This document shows, piece after piece, positions 27,034 to 35,548 of a stretch of DNA of 64,000 bases. Every line of letters starts with the position of its first letter. Within the stretch, counting starts at the first letter, position 1. The DNA comes from an uncultured Microbacterium sp. (lineage in GTDB: Bacteria; Actinomycetota; Actinomycetes; Actinomycetales; Microbacteriaceae): positions 310,001 through 374,000 of the forward strand of contig NZ_CANKZA010000003.1 of the NCBI RefSeq assembly GCF_947488465.1, written 5' to 3'. Under the pieces are notes generated by a model. It saw only the letters and a list, made by a program, of their open reading frames with translations, ran no database searches and was not told where the DNA came from. Both the position numbers and the translations under genes were made by a program.

Positions 27034-27993
27034 ATGCCTGTCGAGACCCCCGCATCCGCGGTGCCCTTCTCGTTCGAGATCTATCCGCCGCGTCATCCGG
27101 AGGGAATGCCGGCGTTGCGGGAGACGATCGGCCACTTGGCCGCCGCGGGCCCGCAATTCATCTCCGTGACTTTCGGCGCAGGCGGGTCGACGACCGACCG
27201 ATCCCTCGAGGTGCTCACGCACATCCTGCACACGACCGCCGTGCCGCCCCTCGCACATGTGACGTGCGTCGGGTCGACGTATGCCGACGCGACTCAGGTG
27301 ATCCGCACGTTCCTCGATGCCGGCATCACCCGGTTCCTGGCGCTTCGCGGTGATCCCCCCGCCGGGGCGGTGGACGGCGAGCCGCTTCTCGGCGATCTGG
27401 AGAGCGCCGCTCAGCTCGTCCAGTTGATCGATCGGGTGCAGGCCGAACGCGCGGCGTATGCCGAACGAGACATTCCGGGCGCCCCGGGAGCGGTGAGCGT
27501 GGCCGCCCCCACCAAAGTGGAGATTTCCGTCGCCGCGTTTCCGAACGGGCATCCGCGGTCGCGGCACCGGTTCGAAGACATCGATGCGCTCCTGGCCAAG
27601 CAAGCGGCCGGTGCTCGATCGGCGATCACCCAGCTCTTCTTCCGTGCTGAGGAGTACCTCGACTTCGTGGGCCGCGCGCGATCGGAAGGCGTCACCATTC
27701 CGATCCTGCCGGGAATCATGCCGCTGACGTCGCCCTCGCGACTGCGTCGGGTGCTCGAGCTCACGGGAGACCCGCGGCCGACCGAGTTCGCCGACGCGCT
27801 CGAACATGCGCCGGATGCCGCAGCCGCCCGCAGGATCGGCCTCGCTCACGCGGCCGCTCTCGCCCGAGATGTCGTCGACGGGGGAGCGCCCGGCATCCAC
27901 CTTTACGCCTTCAACAACCACGACACGGTGCTCGCGGTCCTCCGCGACGCGGAGCTTGCCCCGCACCTCCATACCCAGGAGAGCTCCGCATGA
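27034..27993 (+). CDS. metF: methylenetetrahydrofolate reductase
   Basis: It reduces 5,10-methylene-THF to 5-methyl-THF, the methyl donor for methionine synthesis. The product has 319 residues. FSFEIYPPR carries the catalytic Glu, SVTFGAGGST binds the folate/FAD region, and FLALRGDPP, TKVEISVAAFPNGHPRS and PILPGIMPL are family blocks. The start is placed at ATG 27034; GTG 26923 is possible. Its stop overlaps the ATG of a metE remnant (ATGA), showing that metF-metE was an operon. The methyl acceptor enzyme must now be another one, presumably B12-dependent MetH elsewhere. Confidence 0.93.
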   Translation: MPVETPASAVPFSFEIYPPRHPEGMPALRETIGHLAAAGPQFISVTFGAGGSTTDRSLEVLTHILHTTAVPPLAHVTCVGSTYADATQVIRTFLDAGITRFLALRGDPPAGAVDGEPLLGDLESAAQLVQLIDRVQAERAAYAERDIPGAPGAVSVAAPTKVEISVAAFPNGHPRSRHRFEDIDALLAKQAAGARSAITQLFFRAEEYLDFVGRARSEGVTIPILPGIMPLTSPSRLRRVLELTGDPRPTEFADALEHAPDAAAARRIGLAHAAALARDVVDGGAPGIHLYAFNNHDTVLAVLRDAELAPHLHTQESSA

Positions 27994-28227
27994 CCGCCGA
28001 ATTCCCCTCCGGCACGATTCTCGGCTACCCGCGTATCGGCCATCGCCGCGAACTCAAGGGTCATCCATTCGCGACGACCAGCCGCTCGGTGAGACCGCCG
28101 ACCAGGTGGCGCTCGCCCTCCGCGACGAAAGGCGATTGCGGCAGGGGATGCCGACGTCATGTCGATCGAGGCAGCGCGCAGTCGCGGTGAAGTGATCGGA
28201 GATGTTCGCGCCGTCGTCAGCGCGTAG
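27990..28227 (+). pseudogene. metE: metE remnant (cobalamin-independent methionine synthase)
   Basis: An intact MetE has about 750-790 residues. Here three short pieces remain in the right order, each in a different frame. Piece one (27990 to about 28058) gives the N-terminus, SGTILGYPRIGHRRELK. Piece two (about 28061-28125) gives the conserved IRDDQPLGETADQVALALRD of the C-terminal domain. Piece three (about 28135-28227) gives ADVMSIEAARSR and runs to a TAG. Two large internal deletions join them. The start still overlaps metF. The gene cannot make a working enzyme. The assignment is firm because all three pieces are family signature blocks. Confidence 0.9.
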
Positions 28228-29341
28228 CTTCTCCGCGCCCGGCGTCGATGAGATCTCCCTCGTCGGCGTCGGGCACCTCGGGCGCGTCGTTGCTCGCGAT
28301 CGCGAGTTCGTCGGGTCGCCGCTGGGCGAGCTCGAGCAGCCAGCCGACCACGAGCGCGACGATGACCACCACCCGCACCAGACCCGGTATGAGCGGGCGC
28401 AACGCCAGGAGCCAGACGATCGCGAGAGCGATCACGAGGCCGCGCACGAGCGCACGCGATCTGCCGAGCCACTCACCGAACCTGCCGGTGTTCAGGCCCA
28501 GCGCGGCGAGATGGCGGCGGGCAGATGCGTTGACACCATCGGTGAACGTGCGGGTTCTGTTCGCCGCGGTGGACCCGCCCGACACCCAACCCGCGATCGC
28601 GATGACCACGCCCGCGAGGCACCGATCCCGAGGGTCGCCGCAAGGGAGCCTGCCCCGATTGCCAGACCGATGCCCGAACCGAGAATCGCGGTGCTACGGC
28701 GTCGCGCGACCAGGATGCCCGCGACGAAGAACGCGAGGCTCACGATCGGCAGCCACCAGCCGACGGCCACCGCGAGGGCGTACACGGTCCGCACGAGCGC
28801 CACGTTCTCGCCGGTGCCGATGATGACGCCCCTGTCGACCGCGGGGATGAGGCCCGCGATGCCCACGCCTTGATCGACCAGACGGGTTTGCACTCGTGAC
28901 ACGATCTCGCCGAGCTGAATTCCCAGCCCCTCGCTGGTCTGCACGACGATTCCGCCGCCGTCCGAGGTCGCGGTTGTCGTGAGGGCCTGGTGTGCGCCGC
29001 GCAACGTCGCGGCCCACACGTCGGTGAAGGCATCCGAGCGCACCACCTCGGTCACGCCGCGGGCGACCAGTCCTTCCACACCAGACGCCGCCGGGCCGCG
29101 CAAAAGGTCGAGCGCGTCTGCCCTCGGCGAGGATCACCCGTGCCCACGCGGCGACGATCGAGACGGGTACGAGAATCGCCGCGATGACGATCAGGACGGT
29201 CGACAGGACGGCGCGCCACCGCCGACGATGCGGCGGTCGTGTGCCGGGCATCGCGTGGGACAGGCGAGCGTTCTCCGCCTCGAGTTCGCGCACGCGTGCT
29301 GCAAGTGACGAGACATCCGAGACGTCATCGGTGGTGGCCAT
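28217..29341 (-). pseudogene. broken integral membrane protein gene
   Basis: Three frames together make one recognisable actinobacterial membrane protein of unknown function. The N-terminus (ATG 29341, MATTDDVSDVSSLAARVREL, a short coiled coil, then one membrane helix) is readable to about 29120. The frame then shifts to DALDLLRGPAASGVEG and continues with a large outer segment and two helices to about 28610, where a second shift leads to the last part (VVIAIAGWVSGG and two more helices) ending at 28217. The first break also lacks some 50-60 residues expected in such proteins, so it is a deletion. Its stop overlaps the end of the metE remnant. Confidence 0.8.
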
Positions 29342-29390
29342 GACGCCATTGAGGCCCAGCCGCGCGTGCTTGTCTGCGGAGCCGCGATGA

Positions 29391-30074
29391 TCACACGGCG
29401 CGGAGGACCGCGACAACACGCCCGAGCACGACGGCGTCGTCGCCGAGGATCGGTTCGAACGCGGTATTGCGGGGCAGCAGCCACGTGTGGCCGTCGCGCT
29501 GACGGAATGTCTTCACGGTCGCTTCACCGTCGAGCATCGCCGCGACGATCTCGCCGTTCGCGGCGGTCGGCTGCGACCGCACCACCACCCAATCGCCATC
29601 ACAGATCGCGGCATCGATCATGGATTCGCCGCTGACCTTGAGCATGAACAGATCGCCCTTTCCGACGAGCTGGCGGGGGAGGGGGAAGATCTCCTCGACC
29701 TGCTGGTCGGCCGTGATCGGCACGCCCGCCGCAATGCGCCCGACCAGGGGCACCATCGCGGCGTCGGCGACCGCCGGCGCCTCGTCGGCGGGATTCTCCG
29801 TGGCGCTCCCTGGAAGATCGATCAGCACCTCCATCGCGCGGGTCTTGCCGGGGTCCCGGCGGAGGTAGCCGCTGAGCTCGAGCTGGTTGAGCTGGTGGGT
29901 CACGCTGGACAGCGACTTCAGCCCCACGGCGTCGCCGATCTCTCGCATGCTCGGCGGGTAACCGTGCCGCGCGATCGAGCGCTGAATGACCTCGAGGATG
30001 GCCAGCTGCTTTTCGCTCAGGCTCTTGCGCCGGCGGGTTTGCGGCTTCTCGCGGGAAGCTCCGGTGCTGTCCAT
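29391..30074 (-). CDS. lexA: SOS repressor LexA
   Basis: LexA represses DNA-damage genes and cleaves itself when RecA filaments form. The product has 227 residues. The winged helix covers about 18-82 ([20 protein letters not shown]); the cleavage site Ala116-Gly117 is in GRIAAGVPI; the serine-lysine dyad is Ser151 in SGESM and Lys188 in ATVKTF. An AAAGGAG ribosome site precedes the ATG. It is divergent from a LysM protein gene, as lexA is from its SOS partner in other Gram-positive bacteria. Confidence 0.97.
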   Translation of the reverse strand: MDSTGASREKPQTRRRKSLSEKQLAILEVIQRSIARHGYPPSMREIGDAVGLKSLSSVTHQLNQLELSGYLRRDPGKTRAMEVLIDLPGSATENPADEAPAVADAAMVPLVGRIAAGVPITADQQVEEIFPLPRQLVGKGDLFMLKVSGESMIDAAICDGDWVVVRSQPTAANGEIVAAMLDGEATVKTFRQRDGHTWLLPRNTAFEPILGDDAVVLGRVVAVLRAV

Positions 30075-30238
30075 GTCGCGCTCCTTTTGTTGCGGCTCTG
30101 TGGCGGTGGGGAAGACATCGTCTTCGAATGTCGGAGGTCAGTGATGGGGTCTTGTTATCGAAACCGTATCCGGTATCGCAGAACTCGCCCGGCAAGCCTT
30201 CGCGTGTCGTCTTCGATTCATGTGCGATCCGGAGGGTC

Positions 30239-30268
30239 TTGACAGTTGTCCTAGTTCGAAGATAGCTT
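30239..30268 (+). promoter_or_regulatory. promoter of the LysM protein gene
   Basis: A consensus -35 TTGACA (30239-30244) is followed after 17-18 bases by an ATAGCT/TAGCTT -10 region (30262-30268). It is one of the few sigma-70 consensus -35 boxes in the window. Confidence 0.55.
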
Positions 30269-30284
30269 TGGAAGAGAGGTTCGC
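30269..30284 (+). promoter_or_regulatory. candidate LexA box before the LysM gene
   Basis: TGGAAGAGAGGTTCGC matches TCGAAC-N4-GTTCGA at 9 of 12 positions and lies just downstream of the predicted -10. A second weaker match (8 of 12) is at 30256-30271. No better match exists in the lexA-LysM gap. Confidence 0.35.
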
Positions 30285-30324
30285 ATCCAGTTCTCCCGGC
30301 CGAGAACTCGGATGCGAATCTCTC
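30274..30324 (+). repeat. long perfect-loop hairpin in the LysM gene leader
   Basis: Arms 30274-30295 and 30302-30324 pair over 22 bases with one single-base bulge and one G-T type mismatch, closed by a CCGGCC loop (30296-30301). It lies between the promoter and the ribosome site (GAGGAGCAG) and would form in the mRNA leader. Confidence 0.8.
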
Positions 30325-30357
30325 CACCCATCCGAGGCACAGCCCCGAGGAGCAGAC

Positions 30358-30747
30358 ATGAGCACCATCGACTTCGCCGCTTTCACCGCACCGTCGATCA
30401 CCGCGCCGCCCCGAGCCGCGCGTCCGACGCGACTGCGTCTCACCGTCCGCGGTCGACGGGTGCTCGCATTCCTCGCCGCTCTTCCCGCCGTTGTGGCGCT
30501 GAGTATCGCGATCGTCTCGGGCGGCGGTGCGCTGGCATCGGAGGAGACCAACGCGCTCGCGGGAACGTTCGAACACGTCACCGTGATGCCGGGTGACACG
30601 CTCTGGTCGATTGCCGAGTCCGCGGCGCCCACGGCGGATCCGCGCGATGTGGTCGACGCGATTGTGCGCCTCAACGCGCTCGCGTCGGGTCAGCTCGAGG
30701 CGGGGCAGACCATCAGCATTCCGCTCGAGTACACTGCGGGCAACTGA
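30358..30747 (+). CDS. LysM domain protein, SOS cell-division regulator type
   Basis: This 129-residue protein has a cytoplasmic Pro/Arg-rich N-terminus, one transmembrane helix (about 34-60) and an extracellular LysM peptidoglycan-binding domain (about 73-122, VMPGDTLWSIAE to AGQTISIPLE). Small LysM proteins divergent from lexA (YneA, DivS, Rv2719c/ChiZ) are SOS-induced inhibitors of cell division; position and architecture match, so the same role is inferred here. No catalytic domain is present. The leader contains a large hairpin and a candidate LexA box. Confidence 0.85.
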   Translation: MSTIDFAAFTAPSITAPPRAARPTRLRLTVRGRRVLAFLAALPAVVALSIAIVSGGGALASEETNALAGTFEHVTVMPGDTLWSIAESAAPTADPRDVVDAIVRLNALASGQLEAGQTISIPLEYTAGN

Positions 30748-30776
30748 GCTCGGGGAGTGTGACGCTTGACGCGCCC

Positions 30777-30788
30777 TACGATGGAGAC
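30777..30788 (+). promoter_or_regulatory. -10 element of hisC (leaderless type)
   Basis: TACGAT (30777-30782), six bases, GTG at 30789. This favours 30789 over the upstream in-frame GTG at 30759. Confidence 0.5.
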
Positions 30789-31868
30789 GTGGCTGTACGT
30801 CTCGATGACCTTCCCCTCCGCGATGACCTTCGCGGTCTGACGCCCTACGGAGCACCGCAAGCTCCGCTCCCGGTCGCTTTGAACGTGAACGAGAACACGC
30901 ATCCGGTTCCCGAAGACGTCGCCGACGACATTCTGGATGACATCGCACACGCGCTGCGGGACGTCAACCGCTACCCGGATCGTGAATTCACCGCGCTGCG
31001 GGAGGGATTCGCCGGCTATCTCGGACACGGACTCACGCGGGATCAGATCTGGGCGGCCAACGGATCGAACGAGGTGCTGCAGCATCTGTTGCAGGCTTTC
31101 GGCGGACCTGGCCGTACGGCATTCGGGTTCTCGCCGACGTATTCGATGTACCCGTTGCTGACACGTGCGACCGGGGCCTCGTATGTCTCCGGTGTTCGCG
31201 CGATGGACTACACGATCGACGCGGATGACGCTGCACATCAGATCGACCAGGCGGACCCCGACGTCATCTTCCTCTGCGCTCCGAACAACCCGACCGGCAC
31301 GCCCCTGCGGCTCGATGTCATCGAGGCGGTGTACGAGGCCAGTCGCGGCATGGTGATCGTGGATGAGGCGTATCAGGAGTTCGCGCCTCGCGACGAGCGT
31401 TCTGCGTTGACGCTCCTCCCCGGGCGGGAGCGACTCGTGGTCTCGCGGACGATGAGCAAAGCCTTCGCCTTCGCTGGCGCGCGCGTCGGATATCTGGCCG
31501 CCGACCCCGCGGTGATCGACGCGCTCCGTCTCGTGCGATTGCCCTATCACCTCAGTGCCCTCACTCAGGCTGCGGCGACGGCGGCGCTCCGACACGCGCC
31601 GGCCATGCTGAGCATGGTCGAGGACATCGTCGGGCAACGGGACAGAATCTCGGCGACCTTGGCTGCTCTCGGCTATGAGCCCTACGAGAGCTGGACGAAC
31701 TTCGTTCTGTTCGGTGGAGTGGATGACCCCGCAGCGACCTGGCAGGGTCTCTACGACCGTGGTGTCCTCATCCGCGACGTGGGGATCCCGCACAGCCTGC
31801 GTGTCACAGCCGGGACCGAGTCGGAGTCGACCCTGTTCCTCGACGCACTGGCATCACTCGGACAGTGA
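30789..31868 (+). CDS. hisC: histidinol-phosphate aminotransferase
   Basis: This PLP enzyme converts imidazole-acetol phosphate to histidinol phosphate, and often also acts on other aromatic or keto acids. The product has 359 residues from GTG 30789. Landmarks are LNVNENTHPVP, ANGSNEVLQHLL, CAPNNPTGTP, VIVDEAYQEFA and the PLP Lys in SRTMSKAFAFAGARVGY. It heads hisC-hisB-hisH-hisA-sseB. hisD, hisG, hisI and hisF are not in the window. Confidence 0.95.
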   Translation: MAVRLDDLPLRDDLRGLTPYGAPQAPLPVALNVNENTHPVPEDVADDILDDIAHALRDVNRYPDREFTALREGFAGYLGHGLTRDQIWAANGSNEVLQHLLQAFGGPGRTAFGFSPTYSMYPLLTRATGASYVSGVRAMDYTIDADDAAHQIDQADPDVIFLCAPNNPTGTPLRLDVIEAVYEASRGMVIVDEAYQEFAPRDERSALTLLPGRERLVVSRTMSKAFAFAGARVGYLAADPAVIDALRLVRLPYHLSALTQAAATAALRHAPAMLSMVEDIVGQRDRISATLAALGYEPYESWTNFVLFGGVDDPAATWQGLYDRGVLIRDVGIPHSLRVTAGTESESTLFLDALASLGQ

Positions 31869-31885
31869 GGACGCACCCGTCTCGA

Positions 31886-31897
31886 TAGAGTGGGGCG
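31886..31897 (+). promoter_or_regulatory. -10 element before hisB (leaderless type)
   Basis: TAGAGT (31886-31891), six bases, ATG at 31898. It implies an internal promoter in the his operon. Confidence 0.5.
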
Positions 31898-32509
31898 ATG
31901 AGCATTTCCGCGCCCCGTACCGCGTCGATCCGGCGTGCGACGAGCGAGTCGACCGTTGAGTTGGATCTGGATCTCGATGGCACGGGTCAGAGTCACATCG
32001 ATACATCCGTCCCGTTCTTCAACCACCTGCTGACCGCGTTCGCCAAGCACTCGCTGACGGATCTCACGGTCCGGGCGTCCGGTGACACCGACATCGACGC
32101 ACACCACACGGTCGAGGACGTCTCGATCGTTCTCGGGCAGGCGATCCGCCAGGCGCTGGGCGACAAGGTCGGAATATCGCGGTACGGCGATGCTCTGGTG
32201 CCGCTCGACGAGGCCCTCGCGCAGGCCGTCGTCGACATCAGCGGCCGCCCCTACCTCGTGCACGAGGGCGAACCCGCGGGCTTCGAGTACCACCTGATCG
32301 GCGGCCACTTCACCGGCTCGCTCGTGCGGCACACGTTCGAGGCCATCGCGTTCCAGTCGGCGATGACGGTGCATATCCGCGTCGTGGGTGGCCGCGACCC
32401 GCACCACATCGCCGAAGCGGAGTACAAGGCATTCGCCCGCGCGTTCCGCCAGGCCAAGTCTCTCGATCCGCTGGTCTCCGGCATCCCGAGCACGAAGGGC
32501 GCTCTGTGA
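31898..32509 (+). CDS. hisB: imidazoleglycerol-phosphate dehydratase
   Basis: The sixth step of histidine synthesis. The product has 203 residues. The metal-binding repeats are clear: [26 protein letters not shown], and later YHLIGGHF with [16 protein letters not shown]. It is the monofunctional dehydratase without the phosphatase domain found in enterobacteria. It overlaps hisH by four bases. Confidence 0.96.
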   Translation: MSISAPRTASIRRATSESTVELDLDLDGTGQSHIDTSVPFFNHLLTAFAKHSLTDLTVRASGDTDIDAHHTVEDVSIVLGQAIRQALGDKVGISRYGDALVPLDEALAQAVVDISGRPYLVHEGEPAGFEYHLIGGHFTGSLVRHTFEAIAFQSAMTVHIRVVGGRDPHHIAEAEYKAFARAFRQAKSLDPLVSGIPSTKGAL

Positions 32510-33159
32510 CAGACGCTTCGCGGCCCCTCGTCGCTGTCCTGGACTACGGTTCCGGCAACGTCCACTCTGCGGTGAAGGCGCTCGTCGCCGCGGGCGCCGA
32601 CGCCCGACTCACCGCGGATCGCGGACTCATCCAGGACGCCGCGGGGCTTCTCGTTCCCGGCGTCGGCGCCTTCGAAGCCGTCATGAGCGCCCTGCGTGCG
32701 AGTCGTGGCGACGAGGTGATCGAACGGCGGCTGGCCGGAGGTCGCCCCGTCCTCGGGATCTGCGTCGGCATGCAGGTGCTGTTCGGTCGAGGTGTCGAAC
32801 GCGGCGTCGACACCGAGGGTCTGGGGCAGTGGCCAGGCGTCGTGACGGAGCTCGATGCTCCCGTGCTCCCGCACATGGGCTGGAACACGGTGCGCGCGGG
32901 GGAGGGATCCACACTCTTCCGCGGGATCGAGCAGGAACGGTTCTATTTCGTGCACTCATACGGCGCCCAGCAGTGGCACCTCGATGTCATCAAGCCGTTC
33001 CGAGCTCCCGTGCTGAGCTGGTGCGACTACGGCACGCCCTTCCTGGCCGCGGTGGAGAACGGGCCGCTGACGGCAACGCAGTTCCATCCGGAAAAGAGCG
33101 GGGATGCCGGCATCCGTCTGCTGGGTAACTGGATGTCCACCCTTCCGCAGGCGGGGTAG
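32506..33159 (+). CDS. hisH: imidazole glycerol phosphate synthase glutaminase subunit
   Basis: HisH releases ammonia from glutamine for HisF. The product has 217 residues. The triad is Cys in [13 protein letters not shown], then His and Glu in [22 protein letters not shown] opens the protein. The GTG start overlaps the hisB stop (GTGA). The partner gene hisF is not in the window. Confidence 0.95.
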   Translation: MTDASRPLVAVLDYGSGNVHSAVKALVAAGADARLTADRGLIQDAAGLLVPGVGAFEAVMSALRASRGDEVIERRLAGGRPVLGICVGMQVLFGRGVERGVDTEGLGQWPGVVTELDAPVLPHMGWNTVRAGEGSTLFRGIEQERFYFVHSYGAQQWHLDVIKPFRAPVLSWCDYGTPFLAAVENGPLTATQFHPEKSGDAGIRLLGNWMSTLPQAG

Positions 33160-33170
33160 TCTCTCTCACT
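33157..33170 (+). promoter_or_regulatory. -10 element before the hisA region
   Basis: TAGTCT (33157-33162) overlaps the hisH stop. Eight bases later is a GTG that opens a short His-rich frame, 46 bases before the hisA ATG. Confidence 0.45.
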
Positions 33171-33242
33171 GTGCATGCGCGACCCCATGCGCGCTCATCG
33201 ACCCCCACTTGGAGCCATGAACGATTTCGCGTCCACCCCTGA
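33171..33242 (+). CDS. putative His-rich leader peptide (23 codons)
   Basis: GTG at 33171 opens a 23-codon frame with four His codons (positions 2, 6, 16 and 22), M-H-A-R-P-H-A-R at its start, ending at TGA 33240-33242. It overlaps the first 26 bases of hisA in another frame. Position eight bases after a TANNNT hexamer suggests a leaderless start. A His-rich peptide beside a histidine gene suggests translation-dependent regulation. This is a hypothesis; short frames of this size can arise by chance. Confidence 0.35.
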   Translation: MHARPHARSSTPTWSHERFRVHP

Positions 33243-33963
33243 ATTGATCCTGCTGCCGGCGGTCGACGTCGCAGACGGGAAGGCCGTCCGCCTCACCCAG
33301 GGCGCCGCCGGAACCGAAACCAGCTACGGCGACCCCGTCGATGCGGCCCTGACCTGGGCACGCGACGGTGCGCAGTGGATCCACTTGGTCGACCTCGATG
33401 CGGCCTTCGGTCGGGGCAACAACACCGCGGTCATCCGCAAGGCGATCAAGCAGCTCAAGGGCGTGCAGGTCGAGCTTTCCGGCGGCATCCGTGACGACGC
33501 GACGCTCGAAGCGGCGCTGGAGTCCGGTGCGACCCGCATCAATCTCGGCACCGCGGCGTTGGAGAACCCCGAGTGGGCGGCCGATGTGATCGGGCGGTAC
33601 GGCGAAGCGATCGCCGTAGGACTCGACGTCCGTGGCACGACGCTCGCCGCGCGTGGGTGGACCCGCGACGGCGGTGACCTCTGGCAGGTGCTGGACCGGC
33701 TGGAAGATGCGGGGTGCAGCCGCTACGTCGTCACCGACGTGACCAAGGATGGCACGCTGCGCGGCCCCAACCTCGAGTTGCTGCGCGAAGTGACCTCGCG
33801 CACCACCAAGCCGGTCGTCGCCTCGGGCGGTATCTCGAGCCTTGATGACATCGCGGCTCTGCGTGAGCTCGTGCCCCACGGTGTCGAGGGCGCGATCGTC
33901 GGCAAAGCGCTGTACGCGGGCGCGTTCACGCTCGCCGAGGCGCTGGATGTCGCCGGGGACTGA
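33217..33963 (+). CDS. priA: bifunctional HisA/TrpF isomerase (PriA)
   Basis: In actinobacteria this (beta/alpha)8 enzyme isomerises ProFAR for histidine and also PRA for tryptophan. The product has 248 residues from ATG 33217; an upstream ATG at 33175 would add 14 unconserved residues. [59 protein letters not shown] and [12 protein letters not shown] hold the catalytic Asp pair and phosphate sites. The dual function is known for the family and inferred here. It overlaps sseB by 17 bases. Confidence 0.92.
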   Translation: MNDFASTPELILLPAVDVADGKAVRLTQGAAGTETSYGDPVDAALTWARDGAQWIHLVDLDAAFGRGNNTAVIRKAIKQLKGVQVELSGGIRDDATLEAALESGATRINLGTAALENPEWAADVIGRYGEAIAVGLDVRGTTLAARGWTRDGGDLWQVLDRLEDAGCSRYVVTDVTKDGTLRGPNLELLREVTSRTTKPVVASGGISSLDDIAALRELVPHGVEGAIVGKALYAGAFTLAEALDVAGD

Positions 33964-34714
33964 TCACTCCGCGGACTCTGCCGGAGTTCCGTGGGAAGGG
34001 CGCAGCTTCGACGCGAACCCGCACGCCGGTGACGACGGATCGGCGGACCCGACGTTGCAGGCGGCGTTGACGGCGTTCCGCAGTGGTGCGGGGTCGGCGT
34101 CCGCGATCGTCGCGGCTTATGCTCGCGCGCGCGTGTTGATCCCCCTGGTTGCAGACAAGGGCGATGAGGGCGTCGGGCCGACGGGGCTCCGCGTCGACAA
34201 GACGCAGGAACTGTCGATCGTCACGGTCGCTGCGCCCGACGGACGGCGTGTGCTCCCCGTGTTCACCTCGGTCGCCGCAATGTCGGCGTGGGATCCGCTG
34301 GCACGCCCCGTCCCCGCCGACGGTGTGCGGACGGCCCTCTCCGCAGCGGCCGACGACACGGATCTGATCGTGATCGACCCGGGCACTGAGAACGAGTTCG
34401 TGTTGCGGCGACCCGCCGTGTGGGCGCTGGGCCAGGGGCAGGCCTGGGAGCCCGCGCACGAGTCTCCCGAGGTGTTCACGGCGCTGCAGGAGAGCATCGG
34501 GAGCGAGCTTGCCGTTCTCGACCTCGCCGTTGCGTCCGGCGATCCGGAAGGACGCTTGCACGGGCCCGAACTGATCGTCCGCCTGCACCTGGTCGACGGG
34601 CTCGACAGGGCACAGCTCGATGCCGTCCTCCAGCGCCTCGCGGCGCGTTGGGCCGCCGATGATCGCATTGCGGTGCTCGTGGATTCCCTGACAGTCAAGC
34701 TCGTCCGCGCCTGA
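33947..34714 (+). CDS. SseB family protein
   Basis: The product has 255 residues. The SseB N-terminal domain covers about residues 25-140 ([45 protein letters not shown]), followed by a second alpha/beta part. Function is unknown in actinobacteria; the name comes from an E. coli sensitivity locus and does not define a role. It starts inside the end of priA, so it is translated with the his genes. The his-sseB-DUF1844-infC order is typical of this group. Confidence 0.82.
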   Translation: MSPGTDHSADSAGVPWEGRSFDANPHAGDDGSADPTLQAALTAFRSGAGSASAIVAAYARARVLIPLVADKGDEGVGPTGLRVDKTQELSIVTVAAPDGRRVLPVFTSVAAMSAWDPLARPVPADGVRTALSAAADDTDLIVIDPGTENEFVLRRPAVWALGQGQAWEPAHESPEVFTALQESIGSELAVLDLAVASGDPEGRLHGPELIVRLHLVDGLDRAQLDAVLQRLAARWAADDRIAVLVDSLTVKLVRA

Positions 34715-34743
34715 CCGCCGCGCCTTGTCTCCCGTGCCTGTCC

Positions 34744-34858
34744 CGCGAGACCGCGCGTGTGTCCGCTAAAGCCGCGGACATCGGGACACGAGCGCGGTCT
34801 CGCGAAATGAGGGACGGCGCCCGCCTGCGGTTTCCGCGCAGATCTGCCGCGAAACCGC
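34744..34858. repeat. two large nested palindromes between convergent genes
   Basis: The first has perfect 13-base arms (34744-34756 and 34792-34804, CGCGAGACCGCGC) enclosing a second perfect 7-base stem (34760-34766 with 34774-34780). The second has 8-base arms (34827-34834 and 34851-34858, GCGGTTTC) around the palindrome GCAGATCTGC (34838-34847). They lie between the stops of sseB and the DUF1844 gene and could act as a bidirectional terminator or be a REP-like repeat. Confidence 0.75.
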
Positions 34859-34878
34859 CAGTCAGGTGACCGGGAGGG

Positions 34879-35286
34879 TCAGGTGACGGGGCCGGTCCAC
34901 TTCTCGCCAGGTCCCTTGCCGATCTCATCGGGGATGACCGATGCCTCGCGGAACGCGAGTTGTACCGAGCGGAGTCCGTCGCGCAGAGACCGGGCGTGCA
35001 TGTCGCTGATCTCGGGCGCGGCGGCGGTGATGAGGCCCGCGAGCGCGTTGATGAGCTTGCGCGCTTCGTCGAGATCCTGCTGGGTCTCGGGATCGTCGGC
35101 GAGTCCGACCTTCACCGCCGCGGCGCTCAGCAGGTGGACGGCGGCGGCGGTGATCACTTCGACCGCCGGCACGTCGGCGATATCGCGGGATGCCGCGGAC
35201 GCGGCCCGTTCTTGTTCCTCCCACCGGGCGATGCGCTCGGCATCCTGAGGATCGTCGCGGTCGGAGGATGCGGGGTTCGTGGCCAC
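34879..35286 (-). CDS. DUF1844 domain-containing protein
   Basis: This is a roughly 135-residue helical protein of unknown function. The conserved core is [20 protein letters not shown] through KVGLADDP and [18 protein letters not shown]. Two starts are possible: GTG 35286 (preferred, gives V-A-T-N-P as in relatives) or GTG 35316. It is convergent with sseB and divergent from infC, its usual neighbour. No membrane helix or catalytic motif is evident. Confidence 0.8.
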   Translation of the reverse strand: MATNPASSDRDDPQDAERIARWEEQERAASAASRDIADVPAVEVITAAAVHLLSAAAVKVGLADDPETQQDLDEARKLINALAGLITAAAPEISDMHARSLRDGLRSVQLAFREASVIPDEIGKGPGEKWTGPVT

Positions 35287-35300
35287 GGGTTGCTCTCTGC

Positions 35301-35548
35301 TAGACTCAGCGGGCACCGGAGTGTTCTACTCCGGATCGAAAGAGGATCACATCCCACCCGCGCTTGCCGCTCCAGGCTACCGGGTCACGCACTCCGCCTC
35401 GTCCGCGAGGCTGTCCAGAACATCGGATGCGGGTGCGAGAAGGACGAAGCCGACGCGTGCGTCGTGCGGGGTGGTCGTGATGCTCTTCCGCCCGAGACAC
35501 ACTCCTGTGTGTCCGGTGGCCGCCACCGCACGAAGAGGAGTTCCGCAC
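35301..35548 (+). promoter_or_regulatory. infC-rpmI-rplT promoter and structured leader
   Basis: TAGACT (35301-35306) is a likely -10, giving a leader of about 235 bases. It begins with a perfect hairpin (35316-35322 with 35328-35334, CCGGAGT) and ends with two stems (35496-35513, arms GACACAC; 35515-35527, arms GGTGG) just before the ribosome site GAGGAG. L20- or IF3-dependent leaders control this operon in other bacteria; whether this one is such a leader is inference. Confidence 0.55.

Noticed and set aside
28600..28620. Programmed frameshift in the membrane-protein gene
   Set aside because: No slippery sequence or stimulating structure is evident, and the same gene also has an internal deletion, so decay explains it.
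30121..30173. LexA boxes for lexA itself (for example 30158-30173)
   Set aside because: The best matches reach only 7-8 of 12 positions, too weak to list as a site.
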